DNA of 64,000 bases from Strix aluco (lineage: Eukaryota; Chordata; Aves; Strigiformes; Strigidae): NCBI RefSeq assembly GCF_031877795.1, contig NC_133954.1, forward strand, positions 8,585,256 through 8,649,255, written 5' to 3'. The notes under the pieces were generated by a model. It searched no databases. It saw only the letters and a program-made list of their open reading frames with translations, and was not told the origin of the DNA. The translations under genes and the position numbers were made by a program. Each line of letters begins with the position of its first letter. Position 1 is the first letter of the stretch. Shown here in pieces: positions 55,301 to 64,000 of the stretch.

Positions 55301-58300
55301 CACAGAATCGTTCAGGTTGGAAAAGACCCTCGGGATCATCAAGTCCAACCCTCAGCCCGACTCTACAAAGTTCTCCCCTACACCACATCCCCCCACAGCT
55401 CATCCAAACGACCCTTAAACACACCCAGGGATGGGGACTCCACCCCCTCCCTGGGCAGCCTATTCCACTCTCTGACCACTCTTTCTCTGAAAAATTTTTT
55501 CCTAATGCTTTGGGGGTGAGGGTGCCCGTGCTGCCTCAGCCCCGGGTGGATGTTCACCCCAGCCATCCCCTTCCTCGCTGGGGCTGAGTGCCGTTCAATC
55601 CCCGCTCTCTGGCGACGCTGCCTCATGTGACAGCATCTTCCAAAAATAAGCAAATTACTGCATCCTTCAGGGATGCTGGCGGATGGGAAGCAAAGCCAAG
55701 TGTGAGAAAGCAGCAGAATGGGGATGGGGGGAGAAGGGACAAGCCCTGTCTGGGGGTCACGGGAGGGAGGGGAGCCAGTACAGGCTGCAAAGCAACGGGG
55801 ACACCCGGGTTAGCAGCATTAGTGACGGGGACTTCACAGTGACAGGTGACAAGGCTCAGCTCTGGCATCTGAGGCATGATTTGCTCTAACAGCTGTATAC
55901 AGGGAGGCCGGGCTCTGGTTAACATGTGTGGGCACCTCTTGGGAAAAGGCTCGGAGGGGCTGGTTTGAAGGGGAAAAAAAAAAAAATCAACTTCAGCAGC
56001 AACAGCTGTAGGTAGACAGCCCCAAATCTGGGACGCTGGCCCAGACACAACTGCGGGTCGTGCTGATGCATCTCCCCTGGGTACTCTCAGGCAAGTCACC
56101 CCGTCCCACCGCGCCTCAGTTTCCCCATTCCCACACTAGGGACGCTACTCTCATCCCTGCTGCGATAAAAAAGAGCGACAACACCCAGGATCAACCGAGC
56201 ATGGGAGAGCAGCTCCCGTGGACAGGTCAGAAAACCAGCAAATGCCCCAAAAAAGAGTAAGGAGGAGGTGGGAGCAGGCAGCTGCCTGCTCTCCCCTCCC
56301 GGGTACACCCCAACATCCTCCTCCTGCGAGCAGTAAAGTATTAGGCAGTAAATGCCGGTCCCCGAGGAGTGCGGCAGACGCCAAGGCCGCCAGGAGGGCA
56401 CGGGGAGGAGGAGGAGGGCTGGTGCAGGAGCGGCAGGATTACAGGAGCTAAGCCTGCCTGGTATTTGCTCGTCTCCTGCAAGTAAATACCACACTGCCTG
56501 CCTGTAATACCGGCTGGGCAAATGCCTCGAGTCCCCGGCCGGCCGGGGCGATGGAAACGGCCTCCCGCTAATGAGACGAGGGGCTCCCGGGATGCGCCGT
56601 GCCCTGGCCGTGCTGGGGTGGAGGAAGAGGAGCCGAAGCCCCGATGAAGTCACGAAGCTGGAGCAGGAGCTGTGCAGTTACAGCACAACAGCCCCAGACA
56701 CTTGTTTTTAAAATGTGACCTTTCTCCCTTCCACATCCTAGGCATTTTTTTCCTACTAGCTTTTGCTTCAGTCCCTTTGATGTTCTTTTAAAGTCCTGGC
56801 ACCAAAGGAGCTCATCTGAGGCTCTGCCTTCGGTTCTTCCCATTCCTCCTCCAGCACAGCAAGCAGCCAGCCCACCCCCTGTGTTACACTTCGGGACCCC
56901 CCACCCCTCGGTGCTGCCTCACCGCTCTCTCCTTGCTCCGTCCCTGGGGAGGGATTTCCCCCCCAGCCAGGTCCAGGGCTGGGTCCCTGGAGCCCCCAGG
57001 CCCTGCAAACCATGAGGCTGAGCTGCTCCTGTCCAGGAGAGGTTGTCTGACACCCAGGAGGTGGGTTTGAGTCACGCTGAACGCAGGGGTGCAGGCTGAC
57101 CTGGGATGTGGTTTAGGTGATGGAAAGGCGGGTGGGTACCAGGTTGTCCTGGCTGAGGGACTCCAGCATCTGCCTGGGGACTCGGGGACCGGCAGCAGCA
57201 CGACAGCAGCCACAGAGCAGCTGGATCGATGGCTCCATGCGAGAACACAGCCCGACCCAGCTGGTGGGAAGGGACATTCGTGAGCCGAGCAGGGCTGGCT
57301 CAATCTAGAGCAAGCACAGAAATCCCAGGGATGCGCCTGGGCACGGGGCGGGAGGACGGAGCAGGGCAGAGGGCAGCGGCAGGACCTGCAGACGCGAGGG
57401 GATGCGGAGGATGAAATGGCTGGGCACAGCGCGATCTCCCAGACCCCTCTCCACAATGATGTCACCGCCACTGACATTCAAGAGCGTCTGCTCATCTCCA
57501 GCACCGAGACCGACAAAACCAGCAATGCAGGGCCCCCCTTCCCCCAAAGCCCACGCCTGGCAAGCCCCAAATCGCAGCCAGCGCCTCCCATCGCCTGTCC
57601 CCAGGCAGATTTGGGGTGTTCGGTGCAGGACCTGCACCAACAGCAGCACACCACGTCCCTGGGTGTCCCTAGGAATTTGGCACAGCCCTTCCCACCATCT
57701 GATCCCCTCCATTCCCCACCAGCTGGGGCTCTGGCTGCAGCCCCCCCGCTTTGGCCGAGGGATGGAGAAGGGCTGGGCTGCACCCCCAGCAGCACACGGT
57801 GGCAGCTGGATGCAGACAGGGAACCTAAAGGGTCATGAAAGTTTTATTTTGGGTAGAGAGGCCGGGGGGGGGTGGGAGGCAGCTTTCCCAGCTGAAGGCC
57901 AAACCTGCAGCTACAGAAGACCCCAGGGGACGCAGGGGGCTGCGGTGGCCTCGAGGAAGCCCCCAGCACCTGCCTGCCAGGATCAGCCTCCCCGCAGGGC
58001 TCTCCCCGGGACAAGCCATCCCCAGCTGCCCCTGGCTCATACCCCACTTGGCGGGGGGGTCAGGCAGCTGGGGGCTCCCTCCACTGGGAAGGGGAGGGTG
58101 ATTTAACCCATAACACAGCAGATACAGCGAGGGAAGATGCTCTGCTTGCAACACAAAGTACTCCCAGGTTTGGGTGGAAAAATATGCAATTATTGAAAAC
58201 ACACCCTCAGCCGCTGCCGAGGAGGAGCCCTCTGGGGTGGGTGGACCCCTAAAGTTTGTCCCCATTTTATTTCTTATGAAAAACGAAGAGGGGGGGGGGG

Positions 58301-59796
58301 GGGGGGGGATAAAAATGAGGCTTTTGTGCCTTCCCCTCCAGTCCCAGGAATGTCCCTCAGAGCACGTGGCTGAAACCAGCCGGTGAGAACTCGGACAGCT
58401 GAATATTCAGGGAGCTGCCGCTCGCGCGCCTTTTCCGCTGCAAGTACTTCAAGAATGAAAACTCGGACCAAGTGCACATATTCTGCATTTTACGACTCCT
58501 CCGCTCTTCGCTGCCAACCAAGGAAAGCGCCTGTTTTTTCCACAGGAAGAGCAAACCCACCGGGGACAACACGCCAAGGTCATCCAGCCACACGCCTGAC
58601 CTTGAAGCGTTGCCACCGCATCCCTGGGCGAGGAGGAGGAGGGAGGAAGGGGAGTTGCGATGACATGCGTACTTCACCCTGCCAGACAATAGGGCAACTG
58701 TTTGCAAGGTGCTGGCAGGAATCACCAGGCAGGCACAGACCCTCGGCGCTGCCAGGAGACTCCTGTCAGGGTCCCCTTTGTGTCGCCTGGAAGAGGTGGG
58801 TTTAGGCACAAAGATCCTGGTGCAATAAAGCAAACACTAATGATTTCTCCATCCTGTCGCTCCTGCAGCAGCCTCCTGACGAAGAGGCTGGTACCGTAAC
58901 GCCCAAGCGACAGAGCAGAGGATGGTGACAGCGATGCGATGGCCAACGCAGGACAGAGCTGCCCCTTCCCCTCCCGTGAGGCCCAACACCACCCGCCGAA
59001 CAAATCAACTTTGCTGTCTGGTCTAGAGATCCCTCGACACGCCACACACAAGCCAGGTTCTGGGGTCCGGAGTGGAATTGTGTTGGAAAGCCCGTTCCTC
59101 CTCCCTCTCCACCACCCCCCCGTCCACAGAGCTCATCCTAAGACCCCCAGGCTCGTCTGCTGCCCATCAGTGCGGGCTCTCTGGGGAATGAGGGGCTCAG
59201 GAGAAGGGGATGAGGGCCCCGAAGGGGGAACCGGTGCTGGGCACACGGTCAAGTGCTGAGAAGTGACCGAGACGGCGTGCGATGGGAAGGGTCACCGGCA
59301 GCAGGGACGGGCTCTGCTCGGCAGCTCTCCTCCTCCTCCTCGCCTGGAAATCAGAGCAACCCTCGTATCTCTGCCCAGGAGCAGGCACCTGGATGGAGCT
59401 CCGCAGGTGGACTTCCAAACCCATCCAGAACAGGCTCTTTTCTGTCCTTTTCCCGGAATTAAGGTCTCTGCTGCAATGAAATAACTCTAAAGCAGCAGGA
59501 TTTGAGCGTGGGGTCACAGTGGTCCAAATGAGGGCAGGACAGATTCATCCCTCTCAGACAACAGGTTTATCTCTGCACAACAACTCAACCCAAAAGCGTA
59601 AGATCCTTCTCACGAGCTTAAACTGCAGCTGAGCTGAGAACAAACTACTTTGGCACAGGAATCCTCAACAAAAAACCCGAGTTCCCACCCCCCTACACAG
59701 ACACCGAGATGAGGCAAGGGTGGAAAAGTGCATGCATTTCAAACAGAAGCATGAAAAATCAGAAATACTGACCTTAAAGCTCCAGTAGTTGGGTTG
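31236..59796 (-). CDS. SRCIN1: SRCIN1 (p140Cap), SRC kinase signaling inhibitor 1, joined exons, 5' end outside window
   Basis: SRCIN1 is an adaptor that binds Csk, Src, vinexin and EB3 and restrains Src signalling in neurons and epithelial cells (family knowledge). Core exons in transcript order: 59773-59796, 45519-45711, 44958-45156, 44678-44771, 43417-44246, 42960-43052, 42710-42753, 42184-42362, 41787-41962, 41406-41536, 39907-40054, 38801-39113, 38174-38423, 37800-37954, 37536-37688 and 31236-31388. Together they give 1044 residues in one frame with a stop. Candidate phase-0 cassettes at 36591-36719 and 33263-34468 would raise this to 1489. The tyrosine motifs EPLYA and EGLYA (Abl sites that recruit Csk), coiled coils and an SPPPPPPRR proline motif are all present. 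The N-terminal exons and promoter lie beyond 64000. Confidence 0.94.
31389..33262 (-). other. SRCIN1: SRCIN1 intron (putative)
   Basis: No exon recognised. The stretch 32560-32830 is less GC-rich and looks like possible conserved non-coding sequence, with TTTAATTA and GATAATTGC motifs. Confidence 0.6.
33263..34468 (-). CDS. SRCIN1: SRCIN1 candidate large exon (402 codons)
   Basis: On the minus strand the frame opens after CTCCCTCCCGCAG and stays open for exactly 402 codons to CAG|GTTTAT. Both ends are phase 0, matching the neighbouring SRCIN1 exons. It starts [20 protein letters not shown] and ends with [35 protein letters not shown] and [16 protein letters not shown]. The [15 protein letters not shown] coiled coil resembles the SRCIN1 relative KIAA1217 (sickle tail). 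The central part is low-complexity. I do not recall this exon in the canonical 1183-residue human isoform, so it may be an isoform-specific exon. Confidence 0.65.
34469..36590 (-). other. SRCIN1: SRCIN1 intron (putative)
   Basis: Contains a CR1 fragment at 35175-35428. The AT-richer part, 34740-34890, may be conserved non-coding sequence. No exon recognised. Confidence 0.6.
35175..35428 (-). mobile_element. CR1 LINE fragment, 3' end, - orientation
   Basis: The + strand reads ATCACAGAATCATTCAGGTT, GGAAAAGACCC and GGGATCATCGAGTCCAACCC, then GGGATGGGGACTCCACCCCC and CTGGGCAGCCTATTCCA. This is the reverse complement of the CR1 3' end. It is 5'-truncated and lies in an SRCIN1 intron in the same sense as the gene. 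Confidence 0.95.
36591..36719 (-). CDS. SRCIN1: SRCIN1 candidate cassette exon (43 codons)
   Basis: The minus strand reads GACTCCCCAG|GTGTTTCAG to GGAAG|GTAACA. It encodes [20 protein letters not shown] to SVAAEGWK in phase 0 at both ends. This fits between the exon ending IIAELE and the 402-codon exon without shifting frame. The residue make-up ([17 protein letters not shown]) looks coding. I do not recall the human counterpart. Confidence 0.5.
36891..37013. repeat. 24-bp minisatellite, five copies
   Basis: Tandem copies of CATCACCGGTCCCCCTGCCC with a four-base spacer. They lie in the intron just upstream (in transcript sense) of the candidate 43-codon exon. Confidence 0.9.
37536..37688 (-). 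CDS. SRCIN1: SRCIN1 exon ([13 protein letters not shown]...IIAELE)
   Basis: 51 codons in phase 0. It encodes [38 protein letters not shown] and IIAELE, closely matching p140Cap. The acceptor is CCCTTGCAG and the donor GAG|GTGAGC. Confidence 0.96.
37800..37954 (-). CDS. SRCIN1: SRCIN1 exon with proline-rich SH3-binding motif
   Basis: Encodes [35 protein letters not shown] and [16 protein letters not shown]. The PPPPPPRR stretch is the proline-rich segment thought to engage SH3 domains. The acceptor is TGCCCAG and the donor AAG|GTAGGG. Confidence 0.96.
38174..38423 (-). CDS. SRCIN1: SRCIN1 exon, coiled-coil segment
   Basis: Encodes [20 protein letters not shown] and [20 protein letters not shown], then a basic Ser/Gly-rich stretch ending GRRGS. 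The acceptor is GTCCGCAG and the donor TCAG|GTACGG. Confidence 0.95.
38801..39113 (-). CDS. SRCIN1: SRCIN1 exon, Ser/Pro-rich segment
   Basis: Encodes [33 protein letters not shown] and SADKAVSVE. It is open for 104 codons. The acceptor is CCGGCAG and the donor GAG|GTGAGA. Confidence 0.94.
39907..40054 (-). CDS. SRCIN1: SRCIN1 exon
   Basis: Encodes [37 protein letters not shown] and VTDTLAQIR, very highly conserved. The acceptor is CACCCCAG and the donor GCAG|GTGAGC. Confidence 0.97.
40396..40785 (+). mobile_element. CR1 LINE fragment, 3' end, + orientation
   Basis: CR1 3' region, closely related to the copy at 12246-12712 (shared GGTTGAAGAGTCGGGTTGA and GGAGTTGGGAA). It ends TTTTCCGACCGAGATAAATC. 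It lies antisense inside the SRCIN1 intron between 40055 and 41405 and is 5'-truncated. Confidence 0.95.
41406..41536 (-). CDS. SRCIN1: SRCIN1 exon
   Basis: Encodes [20 protein letters not shown] and [19 protein letters not shown], coiled-coil-like. The acceptor is GCTCACAG and the donor AAGG|GTGAGG. Confidence 0.96.
41787..41962 (-). CDS. SRCIN1: SRCIN1 exon, coiled coil
   Basis: Encodes [40 protein letters not shown] and EEELITQQL. The acceptor is CTTCGCAG and the donor CAA|GTGAGC. Confidence 0.96.
42184..42362 (-). CDS. SRCIN1: SRCIN1 exon, coiled coil
   Basis: Encodes [40 protein letters not shown] and QLQQLKKLQ. The acceptor is CCCTGCAG and the donor CAG|GTGGGT. Confidence 0.96.
42710..42753 (-). 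CDS. SRCIN1: SRCIN1 exon (44 nt)
   Basis: Encodes [14 protein letters not shown], corresponding to the EKIEGSNGAATPSA-type segment of human SRCIN1. The acceptor is CGTTGCAG and the donor CAT|GTAAGT. It keeps frame on both sides. Confidence 0.92.
42960..43052 (-). CDS. SRCIN1: SRCIN1 exon
   Basis: Encodes [20 protein letters not shown] and [10 protein letters not shown], strongly conserved. The acceptor is TGCGGCAG and the donor CAG|GTAAGG. Confidence 0.97.
43417..44246 (-). CDS. SRCIN1: SRCIN1 large exon with EGLYA Csk-binding site
   Basis: 830 nt. It encodes [102 protein letters not shown] and PAKDTET. EGLYA is one of two tyrosine motifs reported to be phosphorylated and to recruit Csk. 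The acceptor is TTCCGCAG and the donor CTAG|GTGAGA. Confidence 0.96.
44678..44771 (-). CDS. SRCIN1: SRCIN1 exon with EPLYA site
   Basis: Encodes [20 protein letters not shown] and [15 protein letters not shown] is the second reported tyrosine phosphorylation motif. The acceptor is TCCTTTCAG and the donor AGG|GTAAGG. Confidence 0.97.
44958..45156 (-). CDS. SRCIN1: SRCIN1 exon
   Basis: Encodes [40 protein letters not shown] and [19 protein letters not shown], the most conserved N-terminal block of the SRCIN1/KIAA1217 family. The acceptor is GCTTCCAG and the donor CG|GTGAGG. Confidence 0.97.
45519..45711 (-). CDS. SRCIN1: SRCIN1 exon
   Basis: Encodes [40 protein letters not shown] and [20 protein letters not shown]. 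The acceptor is CCCTTCCAG and the donor CCAG|GTACCC. Confidence 0.96.
47470..47745. repeat. Minisatellite of roughly 42-45 bp unit, about six copies
   Basis: Imperfect tandem copies containing TAGCACAACACCCCAACAC and CCCCTACAGC, in the large SRCIN1 intron. Confidence 0.9.
50493..50536. repeat. (GGGA)n simple repeat
   Basis: Tandem GGGAGGGAGGGAGAGAGGGA-type sequence. Confidence 0.9.
55297..55507 (-). mobile_element. CR1 LINE fragment, 3' end, - orientation
   Basis: The + strand reads AGAATCACAGAATCGTTCAG, GGTTGGAAAAGACCC and GATCATCAAGTCCAACCC, then CTCCCTGGGCAGCCTATTCC and ends near TTTTTTCCTAATGC. It is the same type of CR1 3' end as at 35175 and is truncated. Confidence 0.95.
58290..58308. 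repeat. 19-base G homopolymer
   Basis: Uninterrupted G run in the SRCIN1 intron. Runs of this length are prone to sequencing and assembly length errors. Confidence 0.9.
59773..59796 (-). CDS. SRCIN1: SRCIN1 24-nt microexon (QPNYWSFK)
   Basis: The minus strand has a T-rich acceptor (TTTTATTTTTTGTTAG), then 24 nt encoding QPNYWSFK, then a GTCAGT donor. Human SRCIN1 has [16 protein letters not shown] at this point, and the next exon here starts TRSSRH in the same phase 0. The exon is separated from it by 14 kb. Confidence 0.88.
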
Positions 59797-62700
59797 CTAA
59801 CAAAAAATAAAACAACAAAACAAAAGAAAACAAAAAATACCATTAAGATTCTGGTTTGACTTTTGTTTTCCTTTTGAGAATTGTTGACTTTAAACTGCGA
59901 CATTAAACCTGCTCTTGTTTCTGCTTAAAGTCCCCTCCCAACGGGTTGCTTAAGTTTCATGCTGCAAGGGCTGGCAAAGGGGAAGCAGGATCATGCAAGC
60001 AGGCAGGGCCGGCGCTGGGTATTGAGTGCAGGCTGAGGGGAACTGAAGCAGAGCGAAGCGGGGAGCACAACGGCAGCCCAGCATCGCTACTGGAGTCACT
60101 GGTCTGCCCACACTGTCCCGGCATGTGCTGGTCAGGCTGCGGCCCTGGGAGTCGGTGCTGGAAGCCAGAATAATTTTCATTTTTAAAGGGATCTTCCAAT
60201 CCCCCCTCCTCGCCCCTGCTACCTCCCTCTGTTGCTTCTTCGCAGCGTTTCCACCGGTGTCAAGCCAATGTGCTACAGCGAATGACGGGAGCTGGCATCG
60301 CTCACAGCCCAGCAAGCTGGAGAGCTCAGGAGCTTTCTGCTCCCCAGTCACCCACCGAGAATCACCAGCGGGAAATTGCACCAAAAGTCCTGAGGATGCT
60401 CGGAGCTGCGGCTCGCTGCAATACCCACCGCCGGGCAGCGGAACGGCACGTGGGTGAGACTCAGGATCCCCTCCCAGGGCTGGCACAGCCGGGACAGGGC
60501 TGCAGGAGCCCAGCAAATCCTCAGAGGACAACGCGGGGAGTGGGAGCCCCCCAGGGCCGAGCACCCCCGGCTCACCGTGCTGCCGGATGGGGCCAGGCGA
60601 GCTCCCGCTGCCGCGGGTGAAGCGAAACCCTTCTGAGCAGGGCATGCACGTGGCACAGCAGCATGGCAAGCAGCTCCATCCCCCCCCAGGGCTGGTCCCT
60701 ACGTCGGGGCAGCAGCACCCCGGCTCCAGCAGCACCCCGAGACTGTGTTCGGGGGGGCAGCGTACCCAGCAGAAGGGAGGTCAGATCCAGCAACAAGACG
60801 TGTTGATCCACCTTGCTGGCAGGGGAAGCATTTTGGCATCACTGAGACGGGCAGGTAACGGGCAGGGTGGGAGAAACAGGTGCAGAGCAGCTTTTGTCCC
60901 AACGGTCTTTTTATTGGGATCAAAGTTCTTGACTGCTCTTTCCTCCCCTCTCACACCCACCTTTCACCTTGCTTTTTTACAGCGTTTATTCCCCCACCAC
61001 AGTCACTGTGGCTGCAAACCTGGTTTGTTACTTAGAGGATGATTTTTTTAATTATTCTTTTAAATAGGAAGCAAACTCCCGCACCAAGCTCCCAGTCCCC
61101 ACCAGTCCCTGCAATGCCCGGCGGCTGCCAAGGAGTCTCTGATCGCAGTGCTCTGGGAGCAGAGGAAGAAGTTGCAATAACTTTAGACCATCACAGAATA
61201 TTTATCCAAGGACTTTAACAATCCACCAGCAGATTTGCTGCTGAGGTATTAACCCTTCTGCTGACAAGGTAAATACAGGTCTAGTCTATGTGTATAAACA
61301 CAAATTCACTTGTTAGTCTCATCTCAAGCATCAGCGGGATGCTCTTATTCCAATTCAAGATGCAGGTCACATTAATATTCCGTAAGACATCAGTGGACCC
61401 AAACCAAGTTCTGCCTCGACCAAACCAAAACTGGTTTAAAAGTGATTTAAGTCAAACGAGTGCAGTGCTTTCATGCAGACAAGCCTCAAGGCACAAAGGT
61501 CTTTTCCAAGGGCACACCGTGACTCAGAGGCAGAACCAGAAATAGAAGTCCAGAGCCACGATTACCAGGCACCGTTAGATAACAACCAGCAGGATCCAAG
61601 CCTATCCTGGGCATGTCAAGCTTTTCCAAAACACCAGGAGCTTGAAAGTGAGAAACCGCCTCAGAATGTCTTTCGGTACTAAACGAAGCCATCCATCGCA
61701 TGGAGCAATTAGCACAGCAGCTGCAGCAGCAGCTCTCCGCAGCCCCAGCTCCTGGTCCAAGATGCTGGGCTCAAGGCAGGGCTGGCAGCACCGGTACCTG
61801 CCCAGCCACGCACGGGGCCAAAGCCCAAACTGCAGCACCGCCACGGGTCAGGCCAAAGCGTCTGACCCTGGGTAGGAGCTCGGGCTGCTGCGGCCGCACG
61901 CCCGGCAGCGTGTTCCTCCTCGGCTAGAGCAGCCGCGGGAAGCAACAGCCCGTCGCGCTGTCTGCGAGAGGTGAGCAGGATTGCATCAGCTCCTGAAGGG
62001 TTTGACGTGCCGAGCCTCGAGTCGGAAACGTCTCGAGTGAAGCTGCACAGGGCAGCGGTTTTGTAACGGTGCTGCTGCTGCTGCTCGGCAGCCCTCAAGC
62101 CTTCATCCCAACTCCCCAAGGCCGGACGCGGGTGCCGCTTCCCGGGAAAGGCTGGGCGAGGGCCACTTCACAAATCACAGCCGATTTCCCATGGACGGGA
62201 GTAAATCCTTCATCCCCTTCCCTTGCCAGGCTCTCCCCACCAGCACACCCAGGCAAGGAAGGGGGATGAGACCCCCCCACCCAAGACCCCCCACCCGGGG
62301 AGGGCAGCGGGGTGCCTGGTCCCTGCAGGCATGGATGTGCTGCCTTCACACCGAGGGGGTGCTCACCCCCTTCTTAACTCCTTTGTGCTTTGAATGGCTG
62401 CAAGGGGCCTCCACAATAGGATTGGATATTTTGGCCAAGTACTCCAAGCACTGCCTGGAAAAGTTGTGGCCAAACCAGTCTGTCCCAGTCCCTGACCCAG
62501 TCTAGGGTGGGAGATGACACTACTGACTTTTTCCTCCTGTGACTTTTTTCTTCCCCCTCCATGCTCTTTATTTTGCTGTTGAAGAGTCTCTGTAATTTTC
62601 CTCAGACCCTGATATTACTGATCCTATCTCATGCCAGCCCTTGGTATGTATTTTATTTATTATTTTAGGATGACTGGACAGGCTTATCACAAAGTCCATA

Positions 62701-64000
62701 AATTACATCCCCACCACACACAGCCACTCCACGTCAAACTGGCAATGAGCTTCTCTGAACCCCAGGTGCCATGGGAGGGAATCAAGAATATTCTGGAAGA
62801 GATTTGGGCTGGTTAGTGTGACCCAGAGCCTGCGCCAGGACGGCAGGGCACCCACGCTCTCCCCGGTCCCTGGATTGGGCCCCAAAAAAGCCGCTTGTCT
62901 GGCAGCCCCAGGAGGGGCATGGGACCCCCAAGCAGAGCTCTGCCTGCAGCGGGGCTGCGGCTGCCAGCCAGGCTACGGGCTGGATGGGGGACAGGGGATG
63001 CTGCCTGCCCTGCCTGTACCCTGCCAAGAGCCAGGACTGTCCAGGGCTGACAATCTGGTGCTGCCTGCCAGGGCCAAGTGGGCGATGGACACCCCACGCA
63101 GACCTTTTGGGGGCTCCATCTGTCCTTGCAGGCACTGCTGCCGCACCGGCGCTTTGCCCAGCCCGTCCTGCCGTTCGCTCATCCTCCATCCACCCCGAAT
63201 CTTCCCAAAGCAAAGAGGACGCGTTCCCCTGGCACAGGTACCCCCCGCTCCGGGTACAGGCTGTACCCAAGGAGCTGGCAGTGACAGGGGACCGGGGCAG
63301 CACAAGCAGTCACAGCCTTAAATCCAGCCAGGTCCCAGCAGCTCCCCCAAATCTGGGGGACGGAGCAGGGAGAGCCCAAGCGCGGCGCCCAGCTCCCCTG
63401 CGAGCACAGCGGCAGCCGGCCAGGCCGGCAGGGGTGGATTTGTACAAAGGGAAGGCAAGAGGAGAGGGCCAAGGTAGAATTAACATATCGCTGGCTCTTC
63501 AAAAGCATCAAAGGGAGATAATGGTCTGAGAGAGGATTTGAAGCGACAGCCTTGTTACAACCGATAAAACAGGCAGCTCGCTCGCAGCAGAGCTGTGCAG
63601 AAGGTATGAAGAATTACAAAGGCTGAGATTATAATTACAATGAAAGTCATGACCATGATGCTGCAAAACGATGGACTAACTAGGACCGCCCCCCCCCCCA
63701 AAAGCACAGGCATGTGCACACATGTGCACAGGCGTGTACTTAGGGGCTGGAACACATGTGCAAGCGTGAAATGGGGGTTGAGCTGCTCCTGTGACCCCCC
63801 GGCCGTGAGGGAACTCATGCACACACGAATGCTCGGAGAGATGCACCCGCATACGCACACGCGAGCGCTGCAGAAGAGAGGAAAACCAGAGCTGGGGGAA
63901 TATAACGAAGAACATTTTGGAGTTAAGCTTTTAAAAAATAGTCTTTGTGACTGTCCTGGGAGAAGATAGGAGGTAAATGAAATCCAAGTGAGTCACTGCC
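59797..64000 (-). other. SRCIN1: SRCIN1 upstream intron, to window end
   Basis: No exon encoding the expected MDHLKSKYPQ region was found, so the preceding exons lie beyond the window. A T/A-richer stretch at 59760-59940 precedes the microexon acceptor, and 62370-62660 looks like old degraded repeat DNA. GC-rich elsewhere. Confidence 0.75.

Larger units (their letters stand above)
45712..59772 (-). other. SRCIN1: SRCIN1 14-kb intron
   Basis: A long intron between the microexon and the TRSSRH exon. It contains an AT-rich island at 46100-46760, a minisatellite at 47470-47745, a (GGGA)n repeat near 50493-50536, TAATCC clusters at 51856-51894 and 54199-54268, a CR1 fragment at 55297-55507 and a G run at 58290-58308. 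No further exons were recognised. Confidence 0.85.

Noticed and set aside
59950..60735. 261-codon minus-strand frame, considered as an upstream SRCIN1 exon
   Set aside because: No resemblance to the expected SRCIN1 N-terminal sequence and no suitable donor phase. Likely a chance frame.

Overview
The window is vertebrate nuclear DNA, almost certainly from a bird. It is very GC-rich with short introns and long G/C homopolymers, like an avian microchromosome. It carries four 3'-end fragments of CR1 LINEs, and its two genes are neighbours in the order known from human 17q12 (ARHGAP23 then SRCIN1). Gene names rest on recognising exon translations against remembered family sequences. The species cannot be named from the sequence.

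Layout. 1-3600: upstream DNA with no supported gene. 3620-4420: CpG-rich promoter-like block ending in a candidate 100-codon first coding exon (4119-4418). 7379-23897: ARHGAP23 on the + strand, 23 exons joined with consistent reading frame and GT-AG borders, encoding PDZ, PH and RhoGAP domains. With the candidate first exon the product is 1664 residues. 23898 to about 25155: ARHGAP23 3'UTR. About 25415-31235: SRCIN1 (p140Cap) 3' region on the - strand. 31236-59796: SRCIN1 coding exons on the - strand, 16 recognised plus two candidate in-frame cassette exons. 59797-64000: further SRCIN1 intron. The SRCIN1 start codon and first exons lie beyond the right edge.

The genes are convergent, with poly(A) signals about 300 bp apart. 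Both products are cytoskeletal or junctional scaffolds and regulators: ARHGAP23 is a Rho-family GTPase activator, and SRCIN1 is a Src/Csk-binding neuronal scaffold. Nothing in the sequence shows that they act together.

I see no bacterial-type system, CRISPR array, intact transposon or intact virus. The most noteworthy items are an 80-bp perfect palindrome in ARHGAP23 intron 1, a 24-nt SRCIN1 microexon isolated by a 14-kb intron, a 402-codon candidate SRCIN1 exon, a 43-codon candidate cassette, an alternative SRCIN1 C-terminus, and two coding-like stretches antisense to SRCIN1. All splice sites were read by eye. No alignment, RNA or database search was available.
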